Source: Kiritimatiellia bacterium (GTDB taxonomy: Bacteria; Verrucomicrobiota; Kiritimatiellia; RFP12; UBA1067). From it: 7,420 bases of DNA. A program made the translations under genes and the position numbers. This document shows, one piece after another, positions 1-6,444 of this stretch. The stretch covers positions 1 to 7,420 of the forward strand of contig JAGBZQ010000081.1 of assembly GCA_017628165.1 (NCBI GenBank). Direction: 5' to 3'. The first letter of the stretch is position 1. Every line of letters begins with the position of its first letter. The notes beneath the pieces were generated by a model that was not told the origin of the DNA, made no database searches, and was given only the letters and a program-made list of their open reading frames with translations.

Positions 1-588
1 AACGAGATTATTATTTGGGACGCCGTCGGCGTTTCCCAAGTTCCGTTCAAGCTCACATGGACAGATACGCCCGTTCTCGGAGAGATGCGTCCCGAGACCG
101 ATTATTTCGCGTTTCAAGAGCGCGCGAAACTTGTCTCAAGGCTCGAGAAGCCCGCGATCGAAGGCGAGTTCGCCAACGAGACGAAGCGTCAGGACGTCCG
201 CTTTGAAAAGCCGGTCAAGGGCCGTTATTTTGCGCTTGAGTCGCTCAACGCGTGGGACGGACGCGAGTTCGCCGCGTGTGGAGAGATTGATCTTGTGGAC
301 GGCAGCGGCAAGAATATCCCCCATACAAAGTGGTCAATCGCCGCCTGTTCGTCTGAAGAGCGTAAAGCCGAGGACGGCAGCGCAGAGAATCTCGTAGACG
401 GTCAGACCGCGAATATGTGGCACAGCGAATGGCAGGCGCGTCAGCCCAAGCATCCTCATTACTTTGTAATTGATCTCGGCAAGGTTGAGACCGTTGGCGG
501 TTTTAACTTTACTCCCCGCCAGTCAAACGGTGCCGGCCGTATCCGCAAGTATCGCGCGTATGTGCTCGACAGCGTAGAGGTCAAGTAA
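1..588 (+). CDS. F5/8 type C (discoidin) domain protein, C-terminal part
   Basis: The 5' end lies outside the window; frame 1 is open from base 1 to the TAA at 586-588 (195 residues seen). Discoidin modules are beta-sandwich domains that bind carbohydrates or surfaces, usually in secreted or cell-surface proteins. Two pieces are visible. Bases about 160-295 read like the C-terminal half of such a domain (GEFANE, then VKGRYFALESLNAWDGREFA and a final GEIDLV). Bases about 331-575 read like the N-terminal half (SIAACSSEE, DGQTANMWHSEW, HPHYFVIDLG, FTPRQ, GRIRKYRAYVLD). The protein stops just after YVLDSVEVK, where a normal domain would continue for about another half. Either the last domain is truncated or the two halves are permuted. 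Any catalytic domain would lie upstream and is not seen. The stop is 12 bases before rpe, so co-transcription with the operon is possible. The family call is fairly sure; the function is unknown. Confidence 0.75.
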   Translation, partial: NEIIIWDAVGVSQVPFKLTWTDTPVLGEMRPETDYFAFQERAKLVSRLEKPAIEGEFANETKRQDVRFEKPVKGRYFALESLNAWDGREFAACGEIDLVDGSGKNIPHTKWSIAACSSEERKAEDGSAENLVDGQTANMWHSEWQARQPKHPHYFVIDLGKVETVGGFNFTPRQSNGAGRIRKYRAYVLDSVEVK

Positions 589-600
589 CGGAGAGTTGCG

Positions 601-1260
601 GTGAAAATAGAAATTCTGCCTTCTCTTTTGGCTGCTGATTTCGGCCGCCTTGCCGATGAAATCATTCGCGCCGAAGTGTCGGGAGCGGATGCCTTGCATC
701 TTGATATAATGGATCCGCACTTTGTGCCAAATCTTTCTTTTGGTCCTGATGTGGTTGCGCTTTCAAAGAAGGTTGCGCCCAATTTTTACCGCAACGTTCA
801 TTTGATGATGTCGCGTCCTGACCTTTATCTTGAGAAGTTTGCCGCGGCAGGCGCGCAAACTCTTCAAATTCACATTGAAGCTGATTGCGATCTGCATACG
901 GAGCTTCGCCGCATCCAGGCGTTGGGTGTCAAAAGGGCGCTTGTCCTGAATCCCGAGACCCCGGCCGAGCGCCTTTTGCCGTACCTTGATGAGGTTGACG
1001 AGATTCTTGTGATGACTGTTCATCCCGGATACGGCGGGCAGAAGTTCATCGAAGAGTGCCTCTCCAAAGTTTCGCTTTTTAGGAAGCTGAGGCCTGATCT
1101 AGATATTATGATAGATGGCGGCGGAAACTCAGAGACGATTCCTCTTTCGGCAAAGGCGGGAGCCAACCAGTTTGTCGCCGGGAGTTATCTTTTCAGTCAG
1201 ACGGATATGCGTAAAGCCGTAGAGGATTTGCGCAAGAGTGTGAAGGGCTTAGTGCAATGA
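601..1260 (+). CDS. rpe: Ribulose-phosphate 3-epimerase
   Basis: Interconverts D-ribulose 5-phosphate and D-xylulose 5-phosphate in the cytosolic pentose phosphate pathway. The 219 residues match the usual length of this TIM-barrel family. Visible family motifs are PSLLAADF (7-14), HLDIMD with H33 and D35, FVPN (41-44), VHLMM with H67, HIE (91-93), LNPETP (116-121), TVHPGYGGQKF (139-149), IDGGGN with D172 and a final AGSYLF. H33, D35, H67 and D172 correspond to the metal-binding and acid/base residues of the family. Position 39 is Pro where DGxFVPN is usual, and position 65 is Asn where Asp usually precedes VHLM; both lie beside conserved positions but replace no catalytic residue. The start is GTG at 601, preceded by GGAGAG with a 6-base spacer. 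The gene overlaps the next by ATGA. Allulose-6-phosphate epimerase is a related alternative but less likely without sugar-utilisation neighbours. Confidence 0.95.
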   Translation: MKIEILPSLLAADFGRLADEIIRAEVSGADALHLDIMDPHFVPNLSFGPDVVALSKKVAPNFYRNVHLMMSRPDLYLEKFAAAGAQTLQIHIEADCDLHTELRRIQALGVKRALVLNPETPAERLLPYLDEVDEILVMTVHPGYGGQKFIEECLSKVSLFRKLRPDLDIMIDGGGNSETIPLSAKAGANQFVAGSYLFSQTDMRKAVEDLRKSVKGLVQ

Positions 1261-1778
1261 GAAGGATAGTTTTAGGAGTTACTGGCTCCATTGCCGCATA
1301 CAAGGCGGCCGAGCTTGTCAGGCTTTTTGTGAAAAACGGCGATGAAGTTCATGTGGTAATGACCGAGGCCGCGTGCGAATTCGTAAAGCCTCTCACATTT
1401 CAAACCTTAAGCCGCAATCCTGTATTGGTGGATCAGTTCGCGCCGCCCGTTTCGTGGAAGCCCGAGCATATATCCTTGGCAGAAGCAGCTGATCTGGTGG
1501 TGGTGGCGCCAGCTACCGCAAACACGATTGCGAAGATGCGCTATGGTATTGCAGACAATCTTCTCACGGCGACTCTTCTTGCCACGCGTGCGCCCATCGT
1601 GATTGCGCCGGCAATGAATGACGGGATGTGGGAGAGCTTAGTGACACAGGATAATATTGCTTCTTTGCGCGCGCGCGGCGTCAGGGTGATAGATCCCGAT
1701 TCAGGCGAGCTCGCCTGCGGTACGTCGGGCAAGGGCCGCATGATGGAGAGTGAAGAAATATTCAAGGCGCTCAAATGA
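1257..1778 (+). CDS. coaC: Phosphopantothenoylcysteine decarboxylase, standalone CoaC type
   Basis: A flavin-dependent enzyme of the HFCD family that decarboxylates 4'-phosphopantothenoylcysteine to 4'-phosphopantetheine in coenzyme A synthesis. The 173 residues contain the flavoprotein fold from GVTGSIAAYKAAE (7-19), the catalytic His in PEHISLA (H71), the FMN-binding stretch VVVAPATANTIAKM (81-94), the PAMNxxMW signature (118-125, N121) and the substrate-clamp motif ACGTSGKGRM (153-162, C154). These last two motifs separate it from UbiX-type prenyltransferases and EpiD-like peptide decarboxylases. In many bacteria this domain is fused to a CoaB synthetase of about 200 residues; here the protein stops after the CoaC domain and the next gene is unrelated, so CoaB must be encoded elsewhere. 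Its ATG overlaps the rpe stop (ATGA), and its own stop overlaps the next start in the same way, which suggests translational coupling. Confidence 0.92.
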   Translation: MRRIVLGVTGSIAAYKAAELVRLFVKNGDEVHVVMTEAACEFVKPLTFQTLSRNPVLVDQFAPPVSWKPEHISLAEAADLVVVAPATANTIAKMRYGIADNLLTATLLATRAPIVIAPAMNDGMWESLVTQDNIASLRARGVRVIDPDSGELACGTSGKGRMMESEEIFKALK

Positions 1779-2461
1779 AGACTTTTGTCGTAATTCCTAC
1801 CTATGATGAGAAGGATAATGTAATTCCGATGGCGAATGCCGTCCTCAAGCTTCATGAGGGGATCGAAATTCTTTTTGTAGATGACAATTCGCCTGACGGC
1901 ACCGGGCGCATTATCGACGGCATCGTCGAGCGCGAGTCACGCGTCCATGTGCTTCATCGGGAAAAGAAAGAAGGCCTTGCCCGCGCGTATTTGGCCGGGT
2001 TTGCGCGGGCGATTGAGCTTGGGGCAGAGCGTATCGTTCAGATGGATTGCGATTTCAGCCATAATCCCGCAGACATTCCCAGGCTTCTTGCGGTTGACGC
2101 TGATCTCGTTGTAGCCTCACGCTATGTAAAGGGAGGAGGGACTCCCGGATGGCCTTTCAGGCGCAGGCTTATCTCGCGAACGGGTGGAATATTCATCCGT
2201 ATCGTCACGGGGATGCCGCTCAAGGATCCCACAGGCGGCTTCAAGTGCTGGAAGGTTTCCGCGCTTAAGGCTATGGATTTTCTTTCAATTGAAAGCGCCG
2301 GCTATTCGTTTCAGCTTGAGATGAATCACCGCGCATGGAAGGCGGCGCTTTCGATTTCCGAGATACCGATTCTTTTCACCGACCGCACGAGGGGATACTC
2401 CAAGATTTCAGCTCGCATCGCCGTGGAGTCTCTCAAGGTGGCCATTAAACTCGCTTTCTGA
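1775..2461 (+). CDS. Polyprenol-phosphate mannosyltransferase-like family 2 glycosyltransferase
   Basis: Resembles dolichol/polyprenol monophosphomannose synthases (DPM1 type), which move a sugar from a nucleotide sugar (typically GDP-mannose) to a polyprenyl phosphate at the cytoplasmic membrane face. Motifs in order are VVIPTYDEKDNV (5-16), FVDDNSPDGTG (34-44), HREKKEGLARAY (61-72), the metal-binding QMDCDFSHNP with the DxD pair D91/D93, VVASRYVKGG (112-121), DPTGGFKCW (151-159), GYSFQLEM and the late TDRTRGYSKIS. The 228 residues match the single-domain soluble form; the C-terminal membrane helices found in many bacterial and archaeal relatives are missing, so it would associate peripherally with the membrane. 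The product could feed glycan or glycoprotein assembly, but no partner glycosyltransferase is here. The exact sugar and lipid cannot be read from the sequence. It starts in an ATGA overlap with coaC and ends 1 base before the kinase gene. Confidence 0.88.
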   Translation: MKTFVVIPTYDEKDNVIPMANAVLKLHEGIEILFVDDNSPDGTGRIIDGIVERESRVHVLHREKKEGLARAYLAGFARAIELGAERIVQMDCDFSHNPADIPRLLAVDADLVVASRYVKGGGTPGWPFRRRLISRTGGIFIRIVTGMPLKDPTGGFKCWKVSALKAMDFLSIESAGYSFQLEMNHRAWKAALSISEIPILFTDRTRGYSKISARIAVESLKVAIKLAF

Positions 2462-2462
2462 T

Positions 2463-3845
2463 ATGGGTTTTGGCGGGATTTTGCTTGCGGCCGCGCTGAC
2501 TAATTTTACAGGCGTCGTCACGTTTGAACGAGAGGGTCTGCCGTTTTATTTCGTAGTGGATTCTTTCGGGCAGAACTGGCGCGTCGCCAAGGCGGGCAAT
2601 AGCGCCTCTCTCGGCGATGTTATCGAAGTTTCCGGTGAGCGCGAGCTTTCTGCGAAGAACCGCCTGCTCACGTCTTCGCTCAAAGTGGTCGCTAAATCGA
2701 GCGGAGATGAGACGCTTCCAAAAGATGTCACCATCGGCGAGATCTTCGCGGGAATTCTTCCGTTTGGCAATTCTAAGTGGTATGGCGGTGTTTTCAGGAC
2801 AGAAGGTCTTTTGCGCGACATCAACCGCCGCCAGGCCACGACGCAGCTGTTAGTTGGCGAGGGCGATAGAAATCTCCAAGTTGAACTGCCGCTTGCGCTT
2901 GAGGCGGCGCTTCCTGCGAATCTCGTGGTAGGCGCGCGGGTGCGCGTGACGGGGGCGCTTGCGTATACGTCCATTGAAAATTTCGCGGAAGGAGTCTTCG
3001 GCAGAATCGAGAATGTGGAGCTCATTCCGATGTCCAAGAATGATGTGGAGGTGGTTGTTCTTGCGCCTAAGCCGCCGTTTTGGACCGCGAGACGGCTTTG
3101 TGCGCTTTTGGGCTTCGTCGGCGCGTTCTCTGTTATCATGCTTGCATGGGTAGCTACGCTTCGGCGGATGGTGCGCCGCAAGACGCGTGAACTTGCCGAA
3201 TCCATCAGAGCGCGCGAAACATCGCGCATCGAGGCCGATGCCGCGCGGCGTGAGAGGCTTAGGCTCGCAGCCGATCTTCATGACGGCTTCCAGCAGTATC
3301 TTGCAGGAGCAATGTTTCGTCTTAAGGCTGCGCGCAATTATCTGCCAGAGAATGCCGATCAGTCGCGCGAGCAGCTTGAGAAGGTGCAGGATGCTCTGCA
3401 GCATACGCAAAACGGACTTCGTTCGACTCTTTGGGCTATGAATGAGGAGAGTGAGGGGCCGGAGTCGTTGAAGGCTCTTTTTATGTTCGTTGCCCGCCGA
3501 ATGGCGCATTGGGAGGGCGTCGTTCACATTTCAAGCGAGGGTGAAGAGCGCACGGTGGCGCGCAATTACTGCGGATCGCTTCTTCTTATCATGCAGGAGG
3601 CCGTGGGTAACGCAATCCGCCACGGAGGAGCGAAGAGGGTGGATGTGAAGATTGTTTTTTCCGGGGGGACGCTTAGGCTTTCCATTGTGGACAACGGCTC
3701 GGGCTTTGATCCCGTTGCTGTTGAGGGGAAGGGCCATTACGGTCTCGGGACGATGGAGCGCAGGATAAGCGAGCTTGGCGGAACTATGAAGATTTCGTCG
3801 AAAAAAGGCTCTGGAACTCAAATCGATTTTACATTGGAGATATAA
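2463..3845 (+). CDS. Membrane sensor histidine kinase, NarL/LiaS type (HisKA_3 + HATPase_c)
   Basis: A two-component sensor of 460 residues. Residues 1-14 are hydrophobic and may export the N terminus, though they lack the usual basic residues. Residues about 15-205 form the extracytoplasmic sensor; GVVTF...YFVVDSFG with GDVIEVSGE, and GGVFRTEGLL...VELPL with GARVRVTGAL, read like two OB-fold-like repeats. A membrane helix covers 212-233, followed by a charged stretch likely to be a coiled coil. The kinase core has the HisKA_3 H-box RLRLAADLHDGFQQYL with phospho-acceptor H273, the N-box MQEAVGNAIRHGG (N383), the G1 box DNGSGFD (410-416), the G2 region HYGLGTMERR (425-434) and a final GSGTQIDFTL. 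All key catalytic boxes are intact. No response regulator is adjacent, so the partner is probably a NarL-type regulator elsewhere. There is no clear Shine-Dalgarno site; translation probably couples to the gene ending 1 base upstream. The ligand is unknown. Confidence 0.9.
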   Translation: MGFGGILLAAALTNFTGVVTFEREGLPFYFVVDSFGQNWRVAKAGNSASLGDVIEVSGERELSAKNRLLTSSLKVVAKSSGDETLPKDVTIGEIFAGILPFGNSKWYGGVFRTEGLLRDINRRQATTQLLVGEGDRNLQVELPLALEAALPANLVVGARVRVTGALAYTSIENFAEGVFGRIENVELIPMSKNDVEVVVLAPKPPFWTARRLCALLGFVGAFSVIMLAWVATLRRMVRRKTRELAESIRARETSRIEADAARRERLRLAADLHDGFQQYLAGAMFRLKAARNYLPENADQSREQLEKVQDALQHTQNGLRSTLWAMNEESEGPESLKALFMFVARRMAHWEGVVHISSEGEERTVARNYCGSLLLIMQEAVGNAIRHGGAKRVDVKIVFSGGTLRLSIVDNGSGFDPVAVEGKGHYGLGTMERRISELGGTMKISSKKGSGTQIDFTLEI

Positions 3846-3848
3846 CAA

Positions 3849-6104
3849 ATGAAACCTGAAATTTTTATCAGAATGCAGGCTGAAGTGGGCGCTACGGAGC
3901 GCCAGATTTCTGCTGTAGAAAAGCTTCTTTCGGAGGGATGCACAGTTCCTTTTATCGCCCGCTACCGCAAGGAAGCGCACGGAAACCTTGACGAAGTGGC
4001 GATCGGCAAGATTCAGGAGCGTTTAGCGTACTACACCGAGCTTGAGGCTCGCAAGGATACGATTCTCAAGTCAATCGCCGAGCAGAACAAGCTCACGCCC
4101 GAGCTTGAGGCGAAGATCGTCGGATGCTATCAGAAGTCGGCTCTTGAGGATCTTTACCAGCCATACAAGCCCAAGCGCAGAACGCGTGCACAGATTGCCA
4201 AGGAGAAGGGTTTTGAGCCGCTGTCTGAAGCTCTCTGGAGCGGCGACGATGCTGCGGCCGCCGCCGCTTCGGAGGAGGATCTCCAGTATGCGCGCGATAT
4301 TATAGCCGAGCGCATTGCCGATATGGCGAATGTTCGTGGCCACGTCCGGCAGCTTTTTGCCACAAAGTCCATGGTTAAGAGCGAGGTTGCCACGCCTAAG
4401 CCCGCCGAGCCTACGAAATTCGAGCAGTACTACGATTTTTCGGAGTCGATTGCCTCGATTCCCTCCCATAGGTATCTGGCTATCAGGCGCGGGCAGAAGG
4501 AGGGAGTCCTTTGGGTCAAGCTTGAGCTCGACAAAGAGATGGCTCTTGAGAGCATTATGCCTCTTGTCGCCAAGGAATCGCCTGCTCTTGAGAAGCGCGG
4601 CGAATGCGAGCGTCAGATTTCGCTTGCGGCCGAGGACGCGTACAAGCGTCTTCTTGCGCCTTCGTGCGAAGTTGATGTGACGGTAGAAAAGAAGATGGAG
4701 GCAGACAGGGCTGCAGTCGATGTATTCGCCGAAAATCTTCGTCATCTTCTTCTTGCGCCGCCACTCGGCGAGAAAGCCGTTCTTGCGATAGATCCAGGCA
4801 TCCGCACAGGGTGCAAGGTGGCGATGATGGATTCGACAGGCAAGTATCTGGGGAAGACGGTGATTTTCCCTCAGCAGAATCCGCAGGAGGCCGCGAAGAC
4901 AATTGCGCTCATTGTGAACAAGTACCGCCCGGAGGCCATTGCTGTGGGCAATGGAACGGCCGGGCGAGAAACGGAGGCGTTCGCCGTTCAGACGCTTAAG
5001 AAGCTTAAAGAGCAGCATCCTGAAATCCCCACTCCAATGGTGGTGAGCGTTAGCGAATCCGGCGCGTCCGTTTATTCCGCAAGTGAAATCGCCCGCAAGG
5101 AGTTTCCCGATCTCGACCTAACGGTAAGAGGCGCGATTTCAATCGGCCGCCGGTTGCAGGATCCGCTTGCGGAGCTTGTGAAGATAGATCCAAAGGCAAT
5201 CGGCGTAGGCCAGTATCAGCACGATGTCCATCAGCCGCTTCTCGGCGCGAAACTTGACGAGGTGGTGGTGAGCTGTGTTAACGGCGTGGGTGTTGAGCTT
5301 AATACGGCCTCTGCTCCGCTTCTTGAGCGCGTCTCGGGGGTGGGCGCGTCGCTCGCCAAGGCGATTGTCGAGTGGCGCAATGAAAACGGCAAGTTTACAA
5401 GCCGCGAGGATTTGAAGAAGGTAAAAGGGCTTGGCGCCAAGGCGTTTGAGCAGTGTGCCGGCTTCTTGCGTATACGAGGAGCGGAAAACCCGCTTGATTC
5501 TTCTGCCGTTCATCCTGAAAGATACGCCCTTGTAAACAAGATGGCGTCAGATCTTGGCGTGGAACTTCGCGAGCTTGTGGGGAATCAGGCGGCGGCCGCC
5601 AAGATTGACGTGAAAAACTATATCACGAATGAAGTGGGCGAGCCTACTTTAAGGGATATAATCTCAGAGCTTGCCAAGCCGGGGCGCGATCCGCGTTCTA
5701 AGTTTGAGCCGCCGAAGTTCCGCGAGGATGTTACGAAGATTGAGGATGTCCGCGAGGGAATGACGCTTGAGGGTGTGGTCACGAATGTCACCGCATTCGG
5801 TGCGTTTGTGGATATTGGTGTTCATCAAGATGGTCTTGTCCATCTCTCCGAGCTGAGCGACAACTTTGTCACCGACCCTGCGAGTGTCGTCAAGGCTGGT
5901 GACAAGCTCAAGGTCACTGTCATCGGCGTTGATGTGGCGCGTCAGCGAATTTCCCTGTCGGCAAAGACCAACCCGCTCGTGGGAGCCGCGCGCGCAAAGA
6001 CGCAAGGGGGTGGAGTAGCTCCGCGAGAACCGCGCAGGCCGAGGACCACGTTTTCCCCGGCCTCGGGCGGCGGATTCAGTTGTAATCCATTTGCAAACCT
6101 ATGA
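3849..6104 (+). CDS. tex: Tex-family S1 RNA-binding protein (transcription accessory protein)
   Basis: Tex is a conserved cytoplasmic nucleic-acid-binding protein related to eukaryotic Spt6, implicated in transcription and RNA metabolism. The 751 residues match the family's length. Domains in order are: the helical Tex N-terminal region (1 to about 200, with CTVPFIARYRKEAHGNLDE and EDLYQPYKPKRRTRA); the YqgF/RNase H-like fold starting VLAIDPGIRTG (D315 in AIDPG) and continuing to AVGNGTAGRETE (365 onward); helix-hairpin-helix repeats after VELNTASAPLL (about 482-550, with VSGVGASLAKAIVEWR and KGLGAKAFEQCAGFLRI); and an S1 domain at about 635-707 (GVVTNVTAFGAFVDIGVHQDG, DGLVHLSELS, QRISLSAK). 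A Gly/Arg/Pro-rich tail (708-751) ends in FSCNPFANL, like the short NPFA-type end of other Tex proteins. The start is ATG with GGAG 9 bases upstream and 3 bases after the kinase stop. It is the last recognisable gene of the operon. Confidence 0.96.
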   Translation: MKPEIFIRMQAEVGATERQISAVEKLLSEGCTVPFIARYRKEAHGNLDEVAIGKIQERLAYYTELEARKDTILKSIAEQNKLTPELEAKIVGCYQKSALEDLYQPYKPKRRTRAQIAKEKGFEPLSEALWSGDDAAAAAASEEDLQYARDIIAERIADMANVRGHVRQLFATKSMVKSEVATPKPAEPTKFEQYYDFSESIASIPSHRYLAIRRGQKEGVLWVKLELDKEMALESIMPLVAKESPALEKRGECERQISLAAEDAYKRLLAPSCEVDVTVEKKMEADRAAVDVFAENLRHLLLAPPLGEKAVLAIDPGIRTGCKVAMMDSTGKYLGKTVIFPQQNPQEAAKTIALIVNKYRPEAIAVGNGTAGRETEAFAVQTLKKLKEQHPEIPTPMVVSVSESGASVYSASEIARKEFPDLDLTVRGAISIGRRLQDPLAELVKIDPKAIGVGQYQHDVHQPLLGAKLDEVVVSCVNGVGVELNTASAPLLERVSGVGASLAKAIVEWRNENGKFTSREDLKKVKGLGAKAFEQCAGFLRIRGAENPLDSSAVHPERYALVNKMASDLGVELRELVGNQAAAAKIDVKNYITNEVGEPTLRDIISELAKPGRDPRSKFEPPKFREDVTKIEDVREGMTLEGVVTNVTAFGAFVDIGVHQDGLVHLSELSDNFVTDPASVVKAGDKLKVTVIGVDVARQRISLSAKTNPLVGAARAKTQGGGVAPREPRRPRTTFSPASGGGFSCNPFANL

Positions 6105-6135
6105 CGGATGAAAATTCAATTTTGGATTACTTTTG

Positions 6136-6164
6136 CCAAGCGCGGTGCTTGTCGCCGCGCTTGG
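6136..6164. terminator. Perfect 10-bp hairpin downstream of tex, possible terminator
   Basis: The arms CCAAGCGCGG (6136-6145) and CCGCGCTTGG (6155-6164) are exact reverse complements around a 9-base loop, 31 bases after the tex stop. The stem is GC-rich and should be very stable. Neither side has the run of T expected of a standard intrinsic terminator: the plus strand continues GGTGATTC and the minus strand continues CAAAAGTAA. It sits 7 bases past the stop of the minus-strand 24-codon frame, so it may end that transcript, the tex operon, or both. It could instead protect an mRNA 3' end. The structure is certain; the role is inference. Confidence 0.45.
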
Positions 6165-6171
6165 GGTGATT

Positions 6172-6246
6172 CTATGGTGGCATCTTGCGGGCGTTGTCGC
6201 CTTTCTTGAACGCGCTCAGGATAGTAGTATAGTTAAGTTTAGCCAT
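6172..6246 (-). CDS. Candidate 24-residue basic small protein
   Basis: On the minus strand an ATG at 6246-6244 follows AAAGGA with a 6-base spacer, which is among the better Shine-Dalgarno arrangements in the window. The peptide begins MAKLNYTTILSAFKKG and ends NARKMPP before TAG (6174-6172). It is basic (five Lys and one Arg against one Asp). Its codons are mostly those typical of well-expressed genes (AAC, ATC, CTG, TTC, GGC, GAC, CGC), unlike random intergenic sequence. A perfect hairpin lies just past the stop and another perfect inverted repeat lies upstream. I do not recognise the family. It may be a small protein, a leader peptide, or the surviving 5' end of a larger gene cut off by the stop. 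No clear -35/-10 pair was found upstream, so expression is unproven. Confidence 0.4.
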   Translation of the reverse strand: MAKLNYTTILSAFKKGDNARKMPP

Positions 6247-6252
6247 AGTTTT

Positions 6253-6258
6253 TCCTTT
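6253..6258 (-). promoter_or_regulatory. Shine-Dalgarno site of the 24-residue frame
   Basis: AAAGGA on the minus strand lies 6 bases before the ATG at 6246. Most starts in the tex operon have much weaker sites, so this site is the main reason to take the small frame seriously. Confidence 0.45.
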
Positions 6259-6259
6259 C

Positions 6260-6273
6260 GTTGGTTGTTGGTT
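6260..6273. repeat. Tandem heptamer GTTGGTT x2
   Basis: Two exact copies of GTTGGTT lie back to back (AACCAAC twice on the minus strand). On the minus strand they form a G-free, probably unstructured stretch between the upstream hairpin and the Shine-Dalgarno site of the small frame, a position where an open leader would help ribosome access. Confidence 0.6.
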
Positions 6274-6276
6274 GTG

Positions 6277-6307
6277 ACAGGTGTGAGTGGACTAGAGTCA
6301 CACCTGT
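6277..6307. promoter_or_regulatory. Perfect 10-bp inverted repeat, possible operator or leader hairpin
   Basis: The arms ACAGGTGTGA (6277-6286) and TCACACCTGT (6298-6307) are exact reverse complements separated by 11 bases. It lies about 30 bases upstream of the minus-strand ATG at 6246. It has no adjacent T run, so it is not a standard terminator. The arm length and centre-to-centre spacing of 21 bases (two helical turns) would suit a dimeric DNA-binding protein; a folded 5' leader is the other reading. The symmetry is certain; the role is inference. Confidence 0.5.
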
Positions 6308-6381
6308 GACTCGAGCCTTGATCAGTAATGACTTTTGCTTTCGGCAGGGGGTGTCTTGTTTCTGGTTGCGGGTTGGGTTAG

Positions 6382-6408
6382 CCGCAAGGGACGCAAAAGT
6401 CGCAAAGA
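6382..6408. repeat. Three imperfect 9-base CGCAA repeats
   Basis: CCGCAAGGG, ACGCAAAAG and TCGCAAAGA follow one another without gaps and share CGCAA at positions 2-6. Short runs of such CGCAAAG-type units occur as dispersed intergenic repeats in several bacterial phyla; that is from memory and was not checked. No function is assigned. Confidence 0.5.
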
Positions 6409-6444
6409 GGTGTAGGATTAGGTTGTAGAATGGAATTGGAATAG

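Noticed and set aside
1257..1778. UbiX-type flavin prenyltransferase as an alternative call
   Set aside because: The PAMNxxMW signature, the PEHISLA histidine and the ACGxxGxGRM clamp are CoaC features and are not expected in UbiX.
2546..3229. Minus-strand frame of 227 codons within the kinase gene
   Set aside because: It is antisense to the sensor region; it is Ser/Arg/Thr rich and without motifs, so it is a shadow of codon bias.
4071..5018. Open minus-strand frame of 315 codons inside tex
   Set aside because: It is fully antisense to a clear Tex protein, is rich in Arg, Leu and Ser as expected of an antisense shadow, and has no recognisable domain.
6136..6164. Standard intrinsic terminator
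   Set aside because: The stem is excellent, but no T run follows it on either strand, so it is kept only as a possible terminator.
6382..6408. CRISPR array
   Set aside because: The units are 9 bases, contiguous and without spacers, and no cas gene is present.
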